A stretch of 64,000 nt of DNA from Ruoffia sp044336205 (GTDB taxonomy: Bacteria > Bacillota > Bacilli > Lactobacillales > Aerococcaceae): contig CP172318.1 of the NCBI GenBank assembly GCA_044336205.1, positions 1,922,001 through 1,986,000 of the forward strand, given 5' to 3'. The notes beneath the pieces are model-generated. The model had not been told where the DNA came from, searched no databases, and saw nothing but the letters and a program-made list of their open reading frames with translations. A program made the position numbers and the translations under genes. Below are positions 35,609 through 43,441 of this stretch, piece by piece. Positions within the stretch are counted from its first letter, which is position 1. Each line of letters opens with the position of its first letter.

Positions 35609-36983
35609 AACCTTCTTTTTCATCTATCTTGTCATTTACGTATCCTATACACTAGTTGGTAATATATTTGCACTCTATCAGTTGTACCACAATCAAAGGA
35701 AAAAAATCTTGGCCAATGAATTGGACCACGATTATTATTTCCCGGTCTCGATTCTTGTACCAGCCTATAATGAAAGCGAGACTATTCTAACAACAATTGA
35801 AAATTTACTTTTAATGGATTACCGACTTTTTGAGATTATTATCATCGATGACGGCTCCAAAGATGATACTGCTTCAAAAGTCATTGAACACTACGGACTT
35901 CATCTTAGTAATCAGCCTGTTCGACTCCAAGTAAAGTCTCATCTAATTAAGCGAATCTATGAGAATAAAATTAAGAATATCACAATCAAACTAGTACATA
36001 AGGAAAACGGCGGAAATAAGGCAGATGCCATTAATGCAGGTATTAATGTATGTCAATATCCTTACTTTGTTTCTATGGATGGGGATGAGATATTACAAGC
36101 TGACGCTCTCAAAGCTTCAGCCAGACATCTGTTAGAAGATGAAAACACCATTGCAGTTGGTGGTGTTTTGAATATTGCTAACGGCGTACGCTTTGAAGAC
36201 GGTTACCCTGTTGAAACAAAACTATCTAAAAATAAATTAGTAGCCATGCAAACACTAGAATACGCACGGGCTTTCATGGGATCACGTATCTTTAATGATG
36301 CCTTTAATGGGAATCTAAATGTGTCAGGCGGTTATGGTTTGTTCAGAAAAGAAGCTGTCATCGCTGTAAACGGTTATGACCCACATAGTGTAGGGGAAGA
36401 TATGGATCTTGCGATGCGATTACATATTCACTACAGAAAGAATAAGATACCCTATAATATTAAGTTTGCTTCGGATGCCGTATGCTGGACCCAAGCTCCT
36501 TTTACTCTTAATGACTTAGCTAAGCAACGTTCACGTTGGCATCGAGGTTTAATCCAAACTATGTTCAATCATAAAGAGCTAGCCTTAGCCCATCGCTATT
36601 CGTATTTAAGTTTAGTATCATACTCTTATCTATTCCTATTCGAACTGATGGCACCCATTATTGAAGTATTAGGTATTTTAGTTATTATCCTTGGGTTATC
36701 CTATTCTCTTATTAATATCCAATCTGCTATTTTAATTGGAGTGATGTATTTTATATTTAGCATGGTCCAGACGCTTATTTTTTATTTTGGTCGTTATCTA
36801 ATCTATGATTACTCCCAATACTCAGGAGACTGGTTACGTGCAATCGGGACTTCCTTCCTTGATGCTATATTCTTCAGGCCTTATCTGTTAGTTGTGAGGT
36901 TATATGCGATATTCACTTACCGTTCACGACTCCATAGTTGGAGCTCACTAACCCGTGAAAGCTTAGACCAAGCCAACACATAA
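35577..36983 (+). CDS. Processive family 2 glycosyltransferase (IcaA/BcsA-like)
   Basis: A 468-residue membrane enzyme. One helix at about 8-30, the cytosolic GT-A domain with SILVPAYNES, IIIIDDGSKDDT, the DXD-type motif FVSMDGDEIL, the acceptor/catalytic GEDMDLAMRL and the QRSRWHRG (QxxRW) motif, then four or more C-terminal helices. These are the marks of inverting processive synthases for beta-linked polysaccharides. GAAAGGAGAG precedes ATG 35577; the gene overlaps the HEAT gene by 32 bases. The sugar and polymer are unknown; no c-di-GMP PilZ domain is seen. Confidence 0.85.
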   Translation: MDIQRLFHIAETFFFIYLVIYVSYTLVGNIFALYQLYHNQRKKILANELDHDYYFPVSILVPAYNESETILTTIENLLLMDYRLFEIIIIDDGSKDDTASKVIEHYGLHLSNQPVRLQVKSHLIKRIYENKIKNITIKLVHKENGGNKADAINAGINVCQYPYFVSMDGDEILQADALKASARHLLEDENTIAVGGVLNIANGVRFEDGYPVETKLSKNKLVAMQTLEYARAFMGSRIFNDAFNGNLNVSGGYGLFRKEAVIAVNGYDPHSVGEDMDLAMRLHIHYRKNKIPYNIKFASDAVCWTQAPFTLNDLAKQRSRWHRGLIQTMFNHKELALAHRYSYLSLVSYSYLFLFELMAPIIEVLGILVIILGLSYSLINIQSAILIGVMYFIFSMVQTLIFYFGRYLIYDYSQYSGDWLRAIGTSFLDAIFFRPYLLVVRLYAIFTYRSRLHSWSSLTRESLDQANT

Positions 36984-36994
36984 AAGTATAATCC

Positions 36995-37033
36995 AAAAAA
37001 ATCGAGCCGGTTTAATAACGGCTCGATTTTTTT
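36995..37033. terminator. Bidirectional terminator between convergent operons
   Basis: AAAAAAATCGAGCCG and CGGCTCGATTTTTTT form a perfect 15-bp stem with a nine-base loop. Serves the polysaccharide module (plus) and the TrpXYZ-like importer (minus). Confidence 0.9.
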
Positions 37034-37044
37034 GGAATAATTGA

Positions 37045-37860
37045 TTATGGTGTTAGTAACATCGCATCAGAAGCTAGCACTTCACCTGATTCTCTTCGGA
37101 ATAAATCCATGAGTCGATCAATGGTTAAATTCTTCTTCTCTTCCCCGCTCACATCAAGGATGACTTTCCCTTGATGTAGCATGATAAGGCGATTACCGTA
37201 TTTTACAGCATCAGTCATATTATGGGTAATCATTAATGCTGTCAGTGCTTGTTCATTAATAATTTTCTCTGTTAGTTCTAATACCATCTCACTCGTTTTT
37301 GGATCTAGCGCAGCGGTATGCTCATCCAGTAATAATAAATCTGGACGACGTAACGTTGCCATTAATAAAGTTAAGGCTTGTCTTTGTCCACCAGATAGAA
37401 AAGCTACATCGGTAGTCAAACGATTCTCAAGACCTAAATCAAGAGTCTTAAGTTGCTCTCTCATAAGTTCACGGTCGGCTTCTTTAACACCTTTTCTTAA
37501 GCCACGTTTCAGCCCTCGACGGTTAGCTAAAGCCATATTCTCTTGAATAGTTAGTCTTGAAGCTGTTCCCATCTTAGTATCTTGGAAGACGTAACCGATT
37601 AGTTTGGCACGTTCATTCATAGGTAGGGCCGTCACATCTTGTTCATTAATCTTTATATTACCTTCATCAGGGAATAATGACCCATTAATCATGTTCAAGG
37701 TTGTTGACTTTCCTGCTCCGTTACCTCCAATAACCGTTACAAAGTCGCCTTCGTAAAGTGTTAAGTCAATGCCTTTTAACACATGGTTCTCATTCACTGT
37801 ACCTCGTTCAAAAGTCTTTTGAATATTAGAAAGTTCTAGAATCTTTTTCTTCTCTGCCAT
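37045..37860 (-). CDS. ABC importer ATP-binding protein, TrpZ-like
   Basis: A 271-residue ATPase of the COG1101 class that partners with ABC_sub_bind-type binding proteins. Walker A GGNGAGKST (about 39-47), LSGGQRQAL signature (about 145), Walker B LLLLDEHTAALDP (with the His typical of this class) and H-loop ITHNM. It overlaps the permease stop by one base. In streptococci the orthologous system is called TrpXYZ; here the upstream Tyr-codon leader suggests an aromatic amino acid substrate. Confidence 0.9.
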   Translation of the reverse strand: MAEKKKILELSNIQKTFERGTVNENHVLKGIDLTLYEGDFVTVIGGNGAGKSTTLNMINGSLFPDEGNIKINEQDVTALPMNERAKLIGYVFQDTKMGTASRLTIQENMALANRRGLKRGLRKGVKEADRELMREQLKTLDLGLENRLTTDVAFLSGGQRQALTLLMATLRRPDLLLLDEHTAALDPKTSEMVLELTEKIINEQALTALMITHNMTDAVKYGNRLIMLHQGKVILDVSGEEKKNLTIDRLMDLFRRESGEVLASDAMLLTP

Positions 37861-38777
37861 TACTTAACACCTCCATTCACTGATGGTCGTTTTCGTTTAT
37901 TGAATCCCTTTTGAATTTCCGGGAAGTATAGTACGAACCCTAATAGAATTGCTGAGAATAATCTTAAGTCCGTAGGTCGGATATCGAACCATGGTTGGTT
38001 CAAGATTGTATCAATAATTAATCTATACACGAAGCTCCCAATAATAATTGTAGCCAAACGGAAACCGATGGATTGATTTGGAATTATAACTTCCGCAATA
38101 ATAATCGAAGCCAATCCGATTACAATCGTACCGATACCCATACTAATATCTGAGAATCCATCTTTTTGTGCTACCATCGCTCCACTCAATGCAACCAAAC
38201 CGTTACCAATCATATAACCAAGTGTCTTCATACGATTAGTGTTAATTCCATTTGCCTCGCTCATTCGTGGATTATCTCCCGTTGCACGAAGCGATAAACC
38301 AACTTCAGTGTGTAAGAACAATACAAGTAACAAGATGACTATTAATAAAATAATTAACGCTAAAATAGTCACAGAAATATTCTTACTAAAACCTAGCCAT
38401 TCTTGAACCGGTGTAAAGATTGTCTCTTGTCCTAATAAAGCCAAGTTTGAACTTCCACCCATTATATGTAAGTTAATTGAATAAAGTCCAGTTTGTAATA
38501 AAATACCTGTTAATAATGGTGGAATATGTAACTTAGTATGAATCCAACCAGCTAATAATCCTGCTAATGCCCCGCCAACAAAGGCGATGATTGTTGCCAA
38601 AAATGGATTAACCCCATTAATAATTGAGATGGCCGCGATAGCCCCACCTAGTGGAAACACACCTTCCGCCGATAAATCAGCAATATCAAGAAGTCGGAAA
38701 GTAATATATACTCCTAAAGCCATCACTGCCCATACAGATCCTTGGCTAAAACTTGATACAATCACGTCTAAAACCAT
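37860..38777 (-). CDS. ABC importer permease, TrpY-like
   Basis: A 305-residue permease with eight to nine membrane segments in the BPD_transp_2/COG4120 pattern: FRLLDIADLSAEGVFPLGGAIAA near the N-terminus, SLRATGDNPRMSEANGINTNRMKTLGYMIGNGLVALSGAMVAQ in the coupling region (about 172-215), and GLASIIIAEVIIPNQSIGFRLA. Sits between the ATPase and the three binding-protein genes. Confidence 0.9.
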   Translation of the reverse strand: MVLDVIVSSFSQGSVWAVMALGVYITFRLLDIADLSAEGVFPLGGAIAAISIINGVNPFLATIIAFVGGALAGLLAGWIHTKLHIPPLLTGILLQTGLYSINLHIMGGSSNLALLGQETIFTPVQEWLGFSKNISVTILALIILLIVILLLVLFLHTEVGLSLRATGDNPRMSEANGINTNRMKTLGYMIGNGLVALSGAMVAQKDGFSDISMGIGTIVIGLASIIIAEVIIPNQSIGFRLATIIIGSFVYRLIIDTILNQPWFDIRPTDLRLFSAILLGFVLYFPEIQKGFNKRKRPSVNGGVK

Positions 38778-38844
38778 AATATCATAATACTCCTTTAATT
38801 AAATTTAAACTCACACTACTTTAACATAATATTAATATGATTGG

Positions 38845-39795
38845 CTACTCCTTTTCTAAAGTACTCACATCAATGCCGATTGCTTCAGCAAAATCTTCAT
38901 TCACTACTAATTCAAAACTATTCCCTATTTCAACTGGAATCTCAGAAGGTGATAAATCTTCATCTAGCATATGTTTCACCATGTCAGCTGTTTGCTTACC
39001 GTAGTTTAAGTATGAATTTGAGATAGTAGCTAAGCCATTAGCAAGAATGGCAGAATCAGAAGAACCAATCAATCCAACACCTGCTTCCTTTGCAATATCT
39101 CCAACTAAAGTGATTGAACTATCAATCGTATTATCTGTGACTAATAATATGGCATCTGATTCATTCACTAATGCTTGCATGACTTGAGAGATATCGTTAG
39201 TGTTGGTTACTGTCTTTATATTATATTCTAAACCTTTTTCTTCAATCACTTCTTTAGCAATCTTAACTTGATGTTCAGCATTCACTTCACTCGAGTTATA
39301 GATTGTCCCAATCGTCTTGGCTTCAGGATATAATTCTAATAATAAGTTTACGTGATCTTCAATAGGACCTAAGTTTGTTGTCCCAGTTAGATTACGCCCT
39401 GGCTCTTCCAACGAATCCACTAATTGTGCTTCAACTGGTGCTGCTACTGCAGCAAAGAAGATAGGTTTCTCTTGCTCAACGGTTGCTAAAGCTTGAGCTG
39501 CTGGGGTAGCAATCGCAAAGATAATGTCGTTGTCGCGTGCCACTTTCTCACTTAAAGATTGAAGTGTTGACATATCACCATTTGCGTTTTGTAAATCCCA
39601 TTCTACTTGACCATCTAATAAATCTTCCATCTGTTCAATGAACCCATCACGCGTATCATCTAATGCAACGTGGCTGACATGTTGTAAGATTCCAATTTTA
39701 ATTGGTTCGTCTTGGGCTTTTGAAGGAGTTAATCCTGCAAACAAAGCCAAGACTGCTACGAGCGTCACTGAAAGTAGTACTTTAATTTTTTTCAT
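38845..39795 (-). CDS. ABC importer substrate-binding protein, third tandem copy
   Basis: A 316-residue ABC_sub_bind (TrpX-like) protein. The signal peptide ends near PSKA-QD and has no lipobox Cys. Mature motifs shared by all three copies: IKIGILQHVSHVALDDTRDGF, ANGDMSTLQSLSEKVARDNDIIFAIATPAAQALA, FFAAVAAPVEA, GTTNLGPIEDHVNLL, TIGTIYNSSEVNA, TNDISQVMQALV and NGLATISNSYLNYGKQTADM. Closest to the second copy. The gene nearest the permease; probably a substrate-range variant. Confidence 0.9.
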   Translation of the reverse strand: MKKIKVLLSVTLVAVLALFAGLTPSKAQDEPIKIGILQHVSHVALDDTRDGFIEQMEDLLDGQVEWDLQNANGDMSTLQSLSEKVARDNDIIFAIATPAAQALATVEQEKPIFFAAVAAPVEAQLVDSLEEPGRNLTGTTNLGPIEDHVNLLLELYPEAKTIGTIYNSSEVNAEHQVKIAKEVIEEKGLEYNIKTVTNTNDISQVMQALVNESDAILLVTDNTIDSSITLVGDIAKEAGVGLIGSSDSAILANGLATISNSYLNYGKQTADMVKHMLDEDLSPSEIPVEIGNSFELVVNEDFAEAIGIDVSTLEKE

Positions 39796-39807
39796 TGTTT
39801 ACTTCTC

Positions 39808-40764
39808 CTATTTGATACTTGCTGGGTCAACACCAATAGCTTCAGCAAAGTCTTCATTCACAATCACTTGGAAATCTTTTCCTAATTCAACTGGCATCTC
39901 TGCTGGAGTTAATCCCTCATCTAGCATACGAATAACCATTTCAGCTGTTTGAATTCCGTAATCTTCATATGAATTGGATAAAGTAGCCAGACCATTAGCT
40001 CTTACAACTGAATCTGATGAGCCGATCGTTGGAATACCTGCTTCTTTAGCAATATCTCCAACTAATGTAATCGCGCTATCTATGGTATTGTCAGTAACCA
40101 TAAACATTGCATTAACTTGACCTACTAAGGAATTCATTACTTGTGAGATATCATTCGTACTAATAACAGTTTGTACTTCTGTATTTAAACCTTGTTGTTC
40201 AAGGTATTCAACTGCTAATTCTGCTTGAACTTGTGAATTCACTTCACTCGAGTTGTAAATTAGGCCAACTGTCTCGACGTCTGGGAAATTACGAATTAAT
40301 AAGTCAACTTGTTCTTCAATCGGTGCCATATCACTCGTTCCCGTTACATTTCTACCTGGCGCTTCGTTAGATTCTACTAAACCGGCAGTTACAGCATCAG
40401 TAACCGCCGCGATAAATATTGGTTTCTCTTGTTCAACCGAAGCTAGAGCTTGAGCAGCTGGAGTTGCGATCGCAAACAGAATATCATTGTCACGTGCCAC
40501 TTTCTCACTTAATGATTGTAAGCTCGATTGGTTCCCACTCGCATTGTTAATATCCCACTCAATCCGATCAGCATAACCAGATTTGTCTAAGGTTTCTTGG
40601 AAACCTTTAAGTACAGCATCTAACGCCTCATGTTCTACGTACTGTACAACCCCAATTTTTATTGGTTCTTCCTGAGCTTGAGCTACTTGACTTAGAGCCG
40701 TGAAGGGCACTAAAGTTAACAATACAGCAAATAACGTACGTAAAAGTTTAAATCGACAATTCAT
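39808..40764 (-). CDS. ABC importer substrate-binding protein, second tandem copy
   Basis: A 318-residue TrpX-like protein with signal MNCRFKLLRTLFAVLLTL... ending QVAQA-QE; the Cys at position 3 is not in a lipobox. It shares IKIGVVQYVEHEALDAVLKGF, NASGNQSSLQSLSEKVARDNDILFAIATPAAQALA and TNDISQVMNSLV with its neighbours. ATG 40764 has GGGAGAAG upstream; an ATG seven codons earlier lacks an RBS. Twelve bases separate its stop from the next gene. Confidence 0.9.
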   Translation of the reverse strand: MNCRFKLLRTLFAVLLTLVPFTALSQVAQAQEEPIKIGVVQYVEHEALDAVLKGFQETLDKSGYADRIEWDINNASGNQSSLQSLSEKVARDNDILFAIATPAAQALASVEQEKPIFIAAVTDAVTAGLVESNEAPGRNVTGTSDMAPIEEQVDLLIRNFPDVETVGLIYNSSEVNSQVQAELAVEYLEQQGLNTEVQTVISTNDISQVMNSLVGQVNAMFMVTDNTIDSAITLVGDIAKEAGIPTIGSSDSVVRANGLATLSNSYEDYGIQTAEMVIRMLDEGLTPAEMPVELGKDFQVIVNEDFAEAIGVDPASIK

Positions 40765-40818
40765 TATAATCTTCTCCCTTGTCATTTTTCATCTTTTATA
40801 ATATAAATTCATCTAATA

Positions 40819-41793
40819 TTATTCGTTAGACTCTGTAGATATCTCAACATCCGATAAGTCTAACCCTAAAGCTTCTTCATTCTTTTCATTGACTACTAAT
40901 TCTAAGTTAGCTGCAGATTGGACTGCAATAATCTGATCTGTTTCAATAATTTCAACTAACATCCCAGCTGTTTGCTTACCTAATTCATAGTAATCTAATC
41001 CATAAGTAGCTAATCCATTAGCTAAGACCATATCTTTAGACCCTCCAATTATTGGAAGTTCAGCTTCAACTGCTAGGTTACCTACTAAGGCCATTGCACT
41101 CGCAATAGTGTTATCAGTCACAGTAAAGATTGCATCTACATCATCATTAACTAACCCTGTCATCACTTGAGAAATGTCATTAGTTGAAGTTACTGTTGCT
41201 TGAACAACTTCAATTCCTGCTTCTTCCAATTGAACTGTAGCCTTCTTTGCTTCACTTACTGAGTTTGCTTCTCCAGAGTTGTAGATAATTCCTACGCGTT
41301 TAGCCTCTGGAACAACAGCTTGTAGTAAACTCACTTGCTCAGCAATTGGACCAGCATCTGTTGTTCCTGTTACATTAGCACCTGGTTCTTCTAAGTCCGC
41401 AACTAATCCGGCACCTATTGGATCACTTACTGATGAGAATAGAATTGGCTTAGTCGATTCAACATTGGCTACTGCTTGAGCAGCAGGTGTTGCAATTGCA
41501 AAAATATAATCACTATTATTCGCAACACTCTCACTCATTGATTGTAAGTTGGCCGTGTCACCTGATGCGTTGAGATAGTTAATCGTTAGATTCTCTCCTT
41601 CAACATAGCCTGCTTCTTCCAAACCATCTAAGAAACCTTGATAGTTTTGATCTAATGATTCGTGCTCTACATATTGTAAGACACCAACATTAATAGCCTC
41701 TAATTCTTGAGCACTTACGGATTGAGTTAAAGGGGCTGTTAAAGCTCCCACGGATAATACTGTAGCTAAAACTGTTTTTAAATATCGATACAT
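40819..41793 (-). CDS. ABC importer substrate-binding protein, first tandem copy
   Basis: A 324-residue TrpX-like protein and the first gene of the operon after the attenuator. Signal peptide ends QSVSA-QE without lipobox Cys. Family motifs INVGVLQYVEHESLDQNYQGF, NASGDTANLQSMSESVANNSDYIFAIATPAAQAVA, GTTDAGPIAEQVSLLQAV, GIIYNSGEANSVSE and TNDISQVMTGLV. It is the most divergent of the three and has its own C-terminal acidic tail. RBS AGGAGG is well placed. Confidence 0.9.
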   Translation of the reverse strand: MYRYLKTVLATVLSVGALTAPLTQSVSAQELEAINVGVLQYVEHESLDQNYQGFLDGLEEAGYVEGENLTINYLNASGDTANLQSMSESVANNSDYIFAIATPAAQAVANVESTKPILFSSVSDPIGAGLVADLEEPGANVTGTTDAGPIAEQVSLLQAVVPEAKRVGIIYNSGEANSVSEAKKATVQLEEAGIEVVQATVTSTNDISQVMTGLVNDDVDAIFTVTDNTIASAMALVGNLAVEAELPIIGGSKDMVLANGLATYGLDYYELGKQTAGMLVEIIETDQIIAVQSAANLELVVNEKNEEALGLDLSDVEISTESNE

Positions 41794-41856
41794 AATAATT
41801 CCTCCTGGTTAATTTAACTTGGTAATCTGCTTGACTATTACAACATATAAAATCAA

Positions 41857-41899
41857 AAAACCCCTACTAGATTTGATTAAAATCCGATAGGGGTTTGAG
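41857..41899 (-). terminator. Terminator of leader A
   Basis: AACCCCTA, inner GATTT..AAATC, TAGGGGTT and TTTTTTGATTT just before the first binding-protein gene. Its 5' arm and loop are complementary to segment 5 of the leader. Confidence 0.85.
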
Positions 41900-42057
41900 A
41901 AATAACCTCTTAGCTTAAAAAGGTGTCCATATCTTTACACCCGCCTTAGATTTTAATCTTTCGATTAGTTATCTATGCGGGCATCTTAATTGACAGCTCC
42001 TCATAGATACAAACGTGAACGTTTACGGTTTGTATCTATAATCCTCAGATACAAACA

Positions 42058-42114
42058 CTATCTAAAGTAGCTGTAGTAATAAGATGATAAATGAATGCAA
42101 AGATTAATAGTCAT
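42058..42114 (-). CDS. Leader peptide A, aromatic-rich (attenuator)
   Basis: ATG at 42114, 18 codons, TAG stop: MTINLCIHLSSYYYSYFR. Four Tyr codons and one Phe codon are packed into the last seven residues. AGGAAGG lies about ten bases before the ATG and a strong promoter is 38 bases upstream. The stop is one base before pairing segment 1, the geometry expected for ribosome-mediated attenuation. The closing pattern YYYSYFR-stop matches IIISIIR-stop of leader peptide B. Confidence 0.75.
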   Translation of the reverse strand: MTINLCIHLSSYYYSYFR

Positions 42115-42151
42115 CGAGGTTATTCCTTCCTAGTGTTTTTTGATTGAATCT

Positions 42152-42180
42152 AATATACCGTTCTATTCATTAAAAGTCAA
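42152..42180 (-). promoter_or_regulatory. Sigma-A promoter of the ABC importer operon
   Basis: Minus-strand TTGACT (42175-42180), 17 bases, TATATT (42152-42157). Start of transcription would be about 30 bases before the leader peptide ATG. Confidence 0.7.
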
Positions 42181-42239
42181 CACATAATCATAAATTTTTT
42201 TAATTGTTTTCACATTTAATTAATGTTGGTGTTATTTAC

Positions 42240-43238
42240 CTAATTCACTTGGTTGATTGCATGACCATTTTTTACGACTTCTAAAGCTGAGTTCAAGCCA
42301 CCTTCAACTAAGTTTTTCACTGCTTCATCTGTGTAGTAGGCGATATGAGGTGTATAGTAGATTCGAGGATGATCTAATAGTTTCTGGAAGATTGGATCTT
42401 CGATCGTTCTACTTTCCCAATTCTTAGGCATATATGGTCCTTCATATTCATACACATCTAGGGCCGCACTTTGAACATGTCCTGAATTTAAAGCTTCAAT
42501 TAGGTCTTCTGTATCGACAATACGTCCACGAGCTGCATTAATTAGGATGACTCCTTTTTTTAGTTTAGAGAATAATTCTTTATTAAACTGACGATAATTA
42601 TCGGTTGTGGCTGGCATATGGAGTGTTATAATATCTGCATCTTTAACCGCTGATAATAAGTCCTCTTGATAGTCAACAATATCTCTAAACTCTGCTCGTT
42701 CTTCAATGTCATAAGCCAAGACTTTGGCTCCAAAACCATTTTTGAGTATACTCGCCACGCGAGAACCAATACGGCCTACACCAATCACAGCCACTGTGAG
42801 CTTATTCAAGGGACGACTTCTAATCACTGGCTCCCAGCTAAAGTTTTGTTCTTCCACCCGTTGGTCAATTAATGCAATGTTTCGCAACTGCCTTAAAATA
42901 GCAAAGATTGTAAATTCTGCAATGGATTCTGGTGAATAACTTGGCACATTGGTAATAGTAATATCGTATTGTCTAGCCTCATTAATATCATACATCTCAA
43001 AACCAGCACTTCGCTGACCAATCGCTTTAATCCCATATCCCTTCAAAATAGGATAGACGCGAGAATCCACATTGGAAACTTGACCATTAGTAATCGCATC
43101 ATAACCTTCAGCTTGATGAACAGAGTTTAAGCTGAGCTCTTCCTTTACCATCTTAACTTCAATCCCCGTCGTTTGAGACCATTGATTAATAATCTGAGCT
43201 TCTTCATCAGACACATGATAGGCAATTAATTTAACCAA
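42240..43238 (-). CDS. D-2-hydroxyacid dehydrogenase (D-lactate or D-hydroxyisocaproate type)
   Basis: A 332-residue NAD-dependent enzyme reducing 2-oxo acids to D-2-hydroxy acids. Rossmann motif VAVIGVGRIGSRVASILK (about 149-166), Asp ending the second strand (AYDIEE), catalytic Arg in INAARGRIVD (about 235), Glu in DVYEYEGPYM and His in TPHIAYYT (about 296). The aromatic-rich YEYEGPYM segment and overall length fit the D-LDH/D-HicDH subgroup. Start is TTG 43238 with AAGGAGAG upstream. Lies between the amino acid importer and a branched-chain aminotransferase, so a branched-chain or aromatic 2-oxo acid is a plausible substrate. Confidence 0.85.
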   Translation of the reverse strand: MVKLIAYHVSDEEAQIINQWSQTTGIEVKMVKEELSLNSVHQAEGYDAITNGQVSNVDSRVYPILKGYGIKAIGQRSAGFEMYDINEARQYDITITNVPSYSPESIAEFTIFAILRQLRNIALIDQRVEEQNFSWEPVIRSRPLNKLTVAVIGVGRIGSRVASILKNGFGAKVLAYDIEERAEFRDIVDYQEDLLSAVKDADIITLHMPATTDNYRQFNKELFSKLKKGVILINAARGRIVDTEDLIEALNSGHVQSAALDVYEYEGPYMPKNWESRTIEDPIFQKLLDHPRIYYTPHIAYYTDEAVKNLVEGGLNSALEVVKNGHAINQVN

Positions 43239-43257
43239 ATCCTTCTCTCCTTTAATA

Positions 43258-43400
43258 AAAAAGACCGTTTAGATTGCTCTAAACTGGTCTTCGAGTGATC
43301 TTGTCACAATCTATAAACGTTAAGTTATTTAACTAATTATGACATACACTTAACGTTTTAGATTATGAATAGTATTTGAATACTCATAGAATACAACACT
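43258..43400 (-). promoter_or_regulatory. Candidate attenuator leader C before the D-2-hydroxyacid dehydrogenase
   Basis: A possible ten-codon frame 43387-43358 (MSIQILFII, four Ile) ends inside a strong hairpin: AATCTAAAACGTTAAGT (43348-43364) with ACTTAACGTTTATAGATT (43308-43325). A terminator AAGACC..TTTAGAGCAATCTAAA..GGTCTT with T-run (43256-43291) follows, directly before the RBS. ATAGATTG of the hairpin's second arm can pair with CAATCT of the terminator. The leader frame's RBS is weak (GAAGTG, 12 bases), so the peptide is uncertain; the terminator is solid. Confidence 0.5.
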
Positions 43401-43441
43401 TCAGATTAAAGGTCAATTAAATTTCTCATCTAAATTCCATT

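Larger units (their letters stand above)
41857..42131 (-). ncRNA. Amino-acid attenuator leader A (Tyr/Phe codons) of the ABC importer operon
   Basis: In transcript order: leader peptide gene (42114-42058); segment 1 GTTTGTATC (42048-42056) one base after its stop; segment 2 GATACAAAC (42028-42036); segment 3 GTTTGTATCTATG (42002-42014); segment 4 CATAGATA preceded by CCCG (41970-41981); segment 5 GATTAAAATC (41949-41958) followed by GCGGG; terminator AACCCCTA..TAGGGGTT plus T-run (41857-41899). Exclusive pairings: 1:2 or 2:3; 3:4 (8 bp) or 4:5; 5 also pairs 10 bp with GATTTTAATC in the terminator. An outer 9-bp pairing (AATAACCTC 42116-42124 with GAGGTTATT 41901-41909) closes the leader. Homologous to the leader at 63141-63395. 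Mechanism is inferred. Confidence 0.8.

Noticed and set aside
41857..42131. T-box riboswitch before the ABC importer (and at 63141-63395)
   Set aside because: Amino-acid-linked leaders with terminators in this order are usually T-boxes, but I find neither the T-box core (AGGGTGGNACCGCG) nor an AG-bulge specifier stem in either leader. The short frames with codon runs explain them better.
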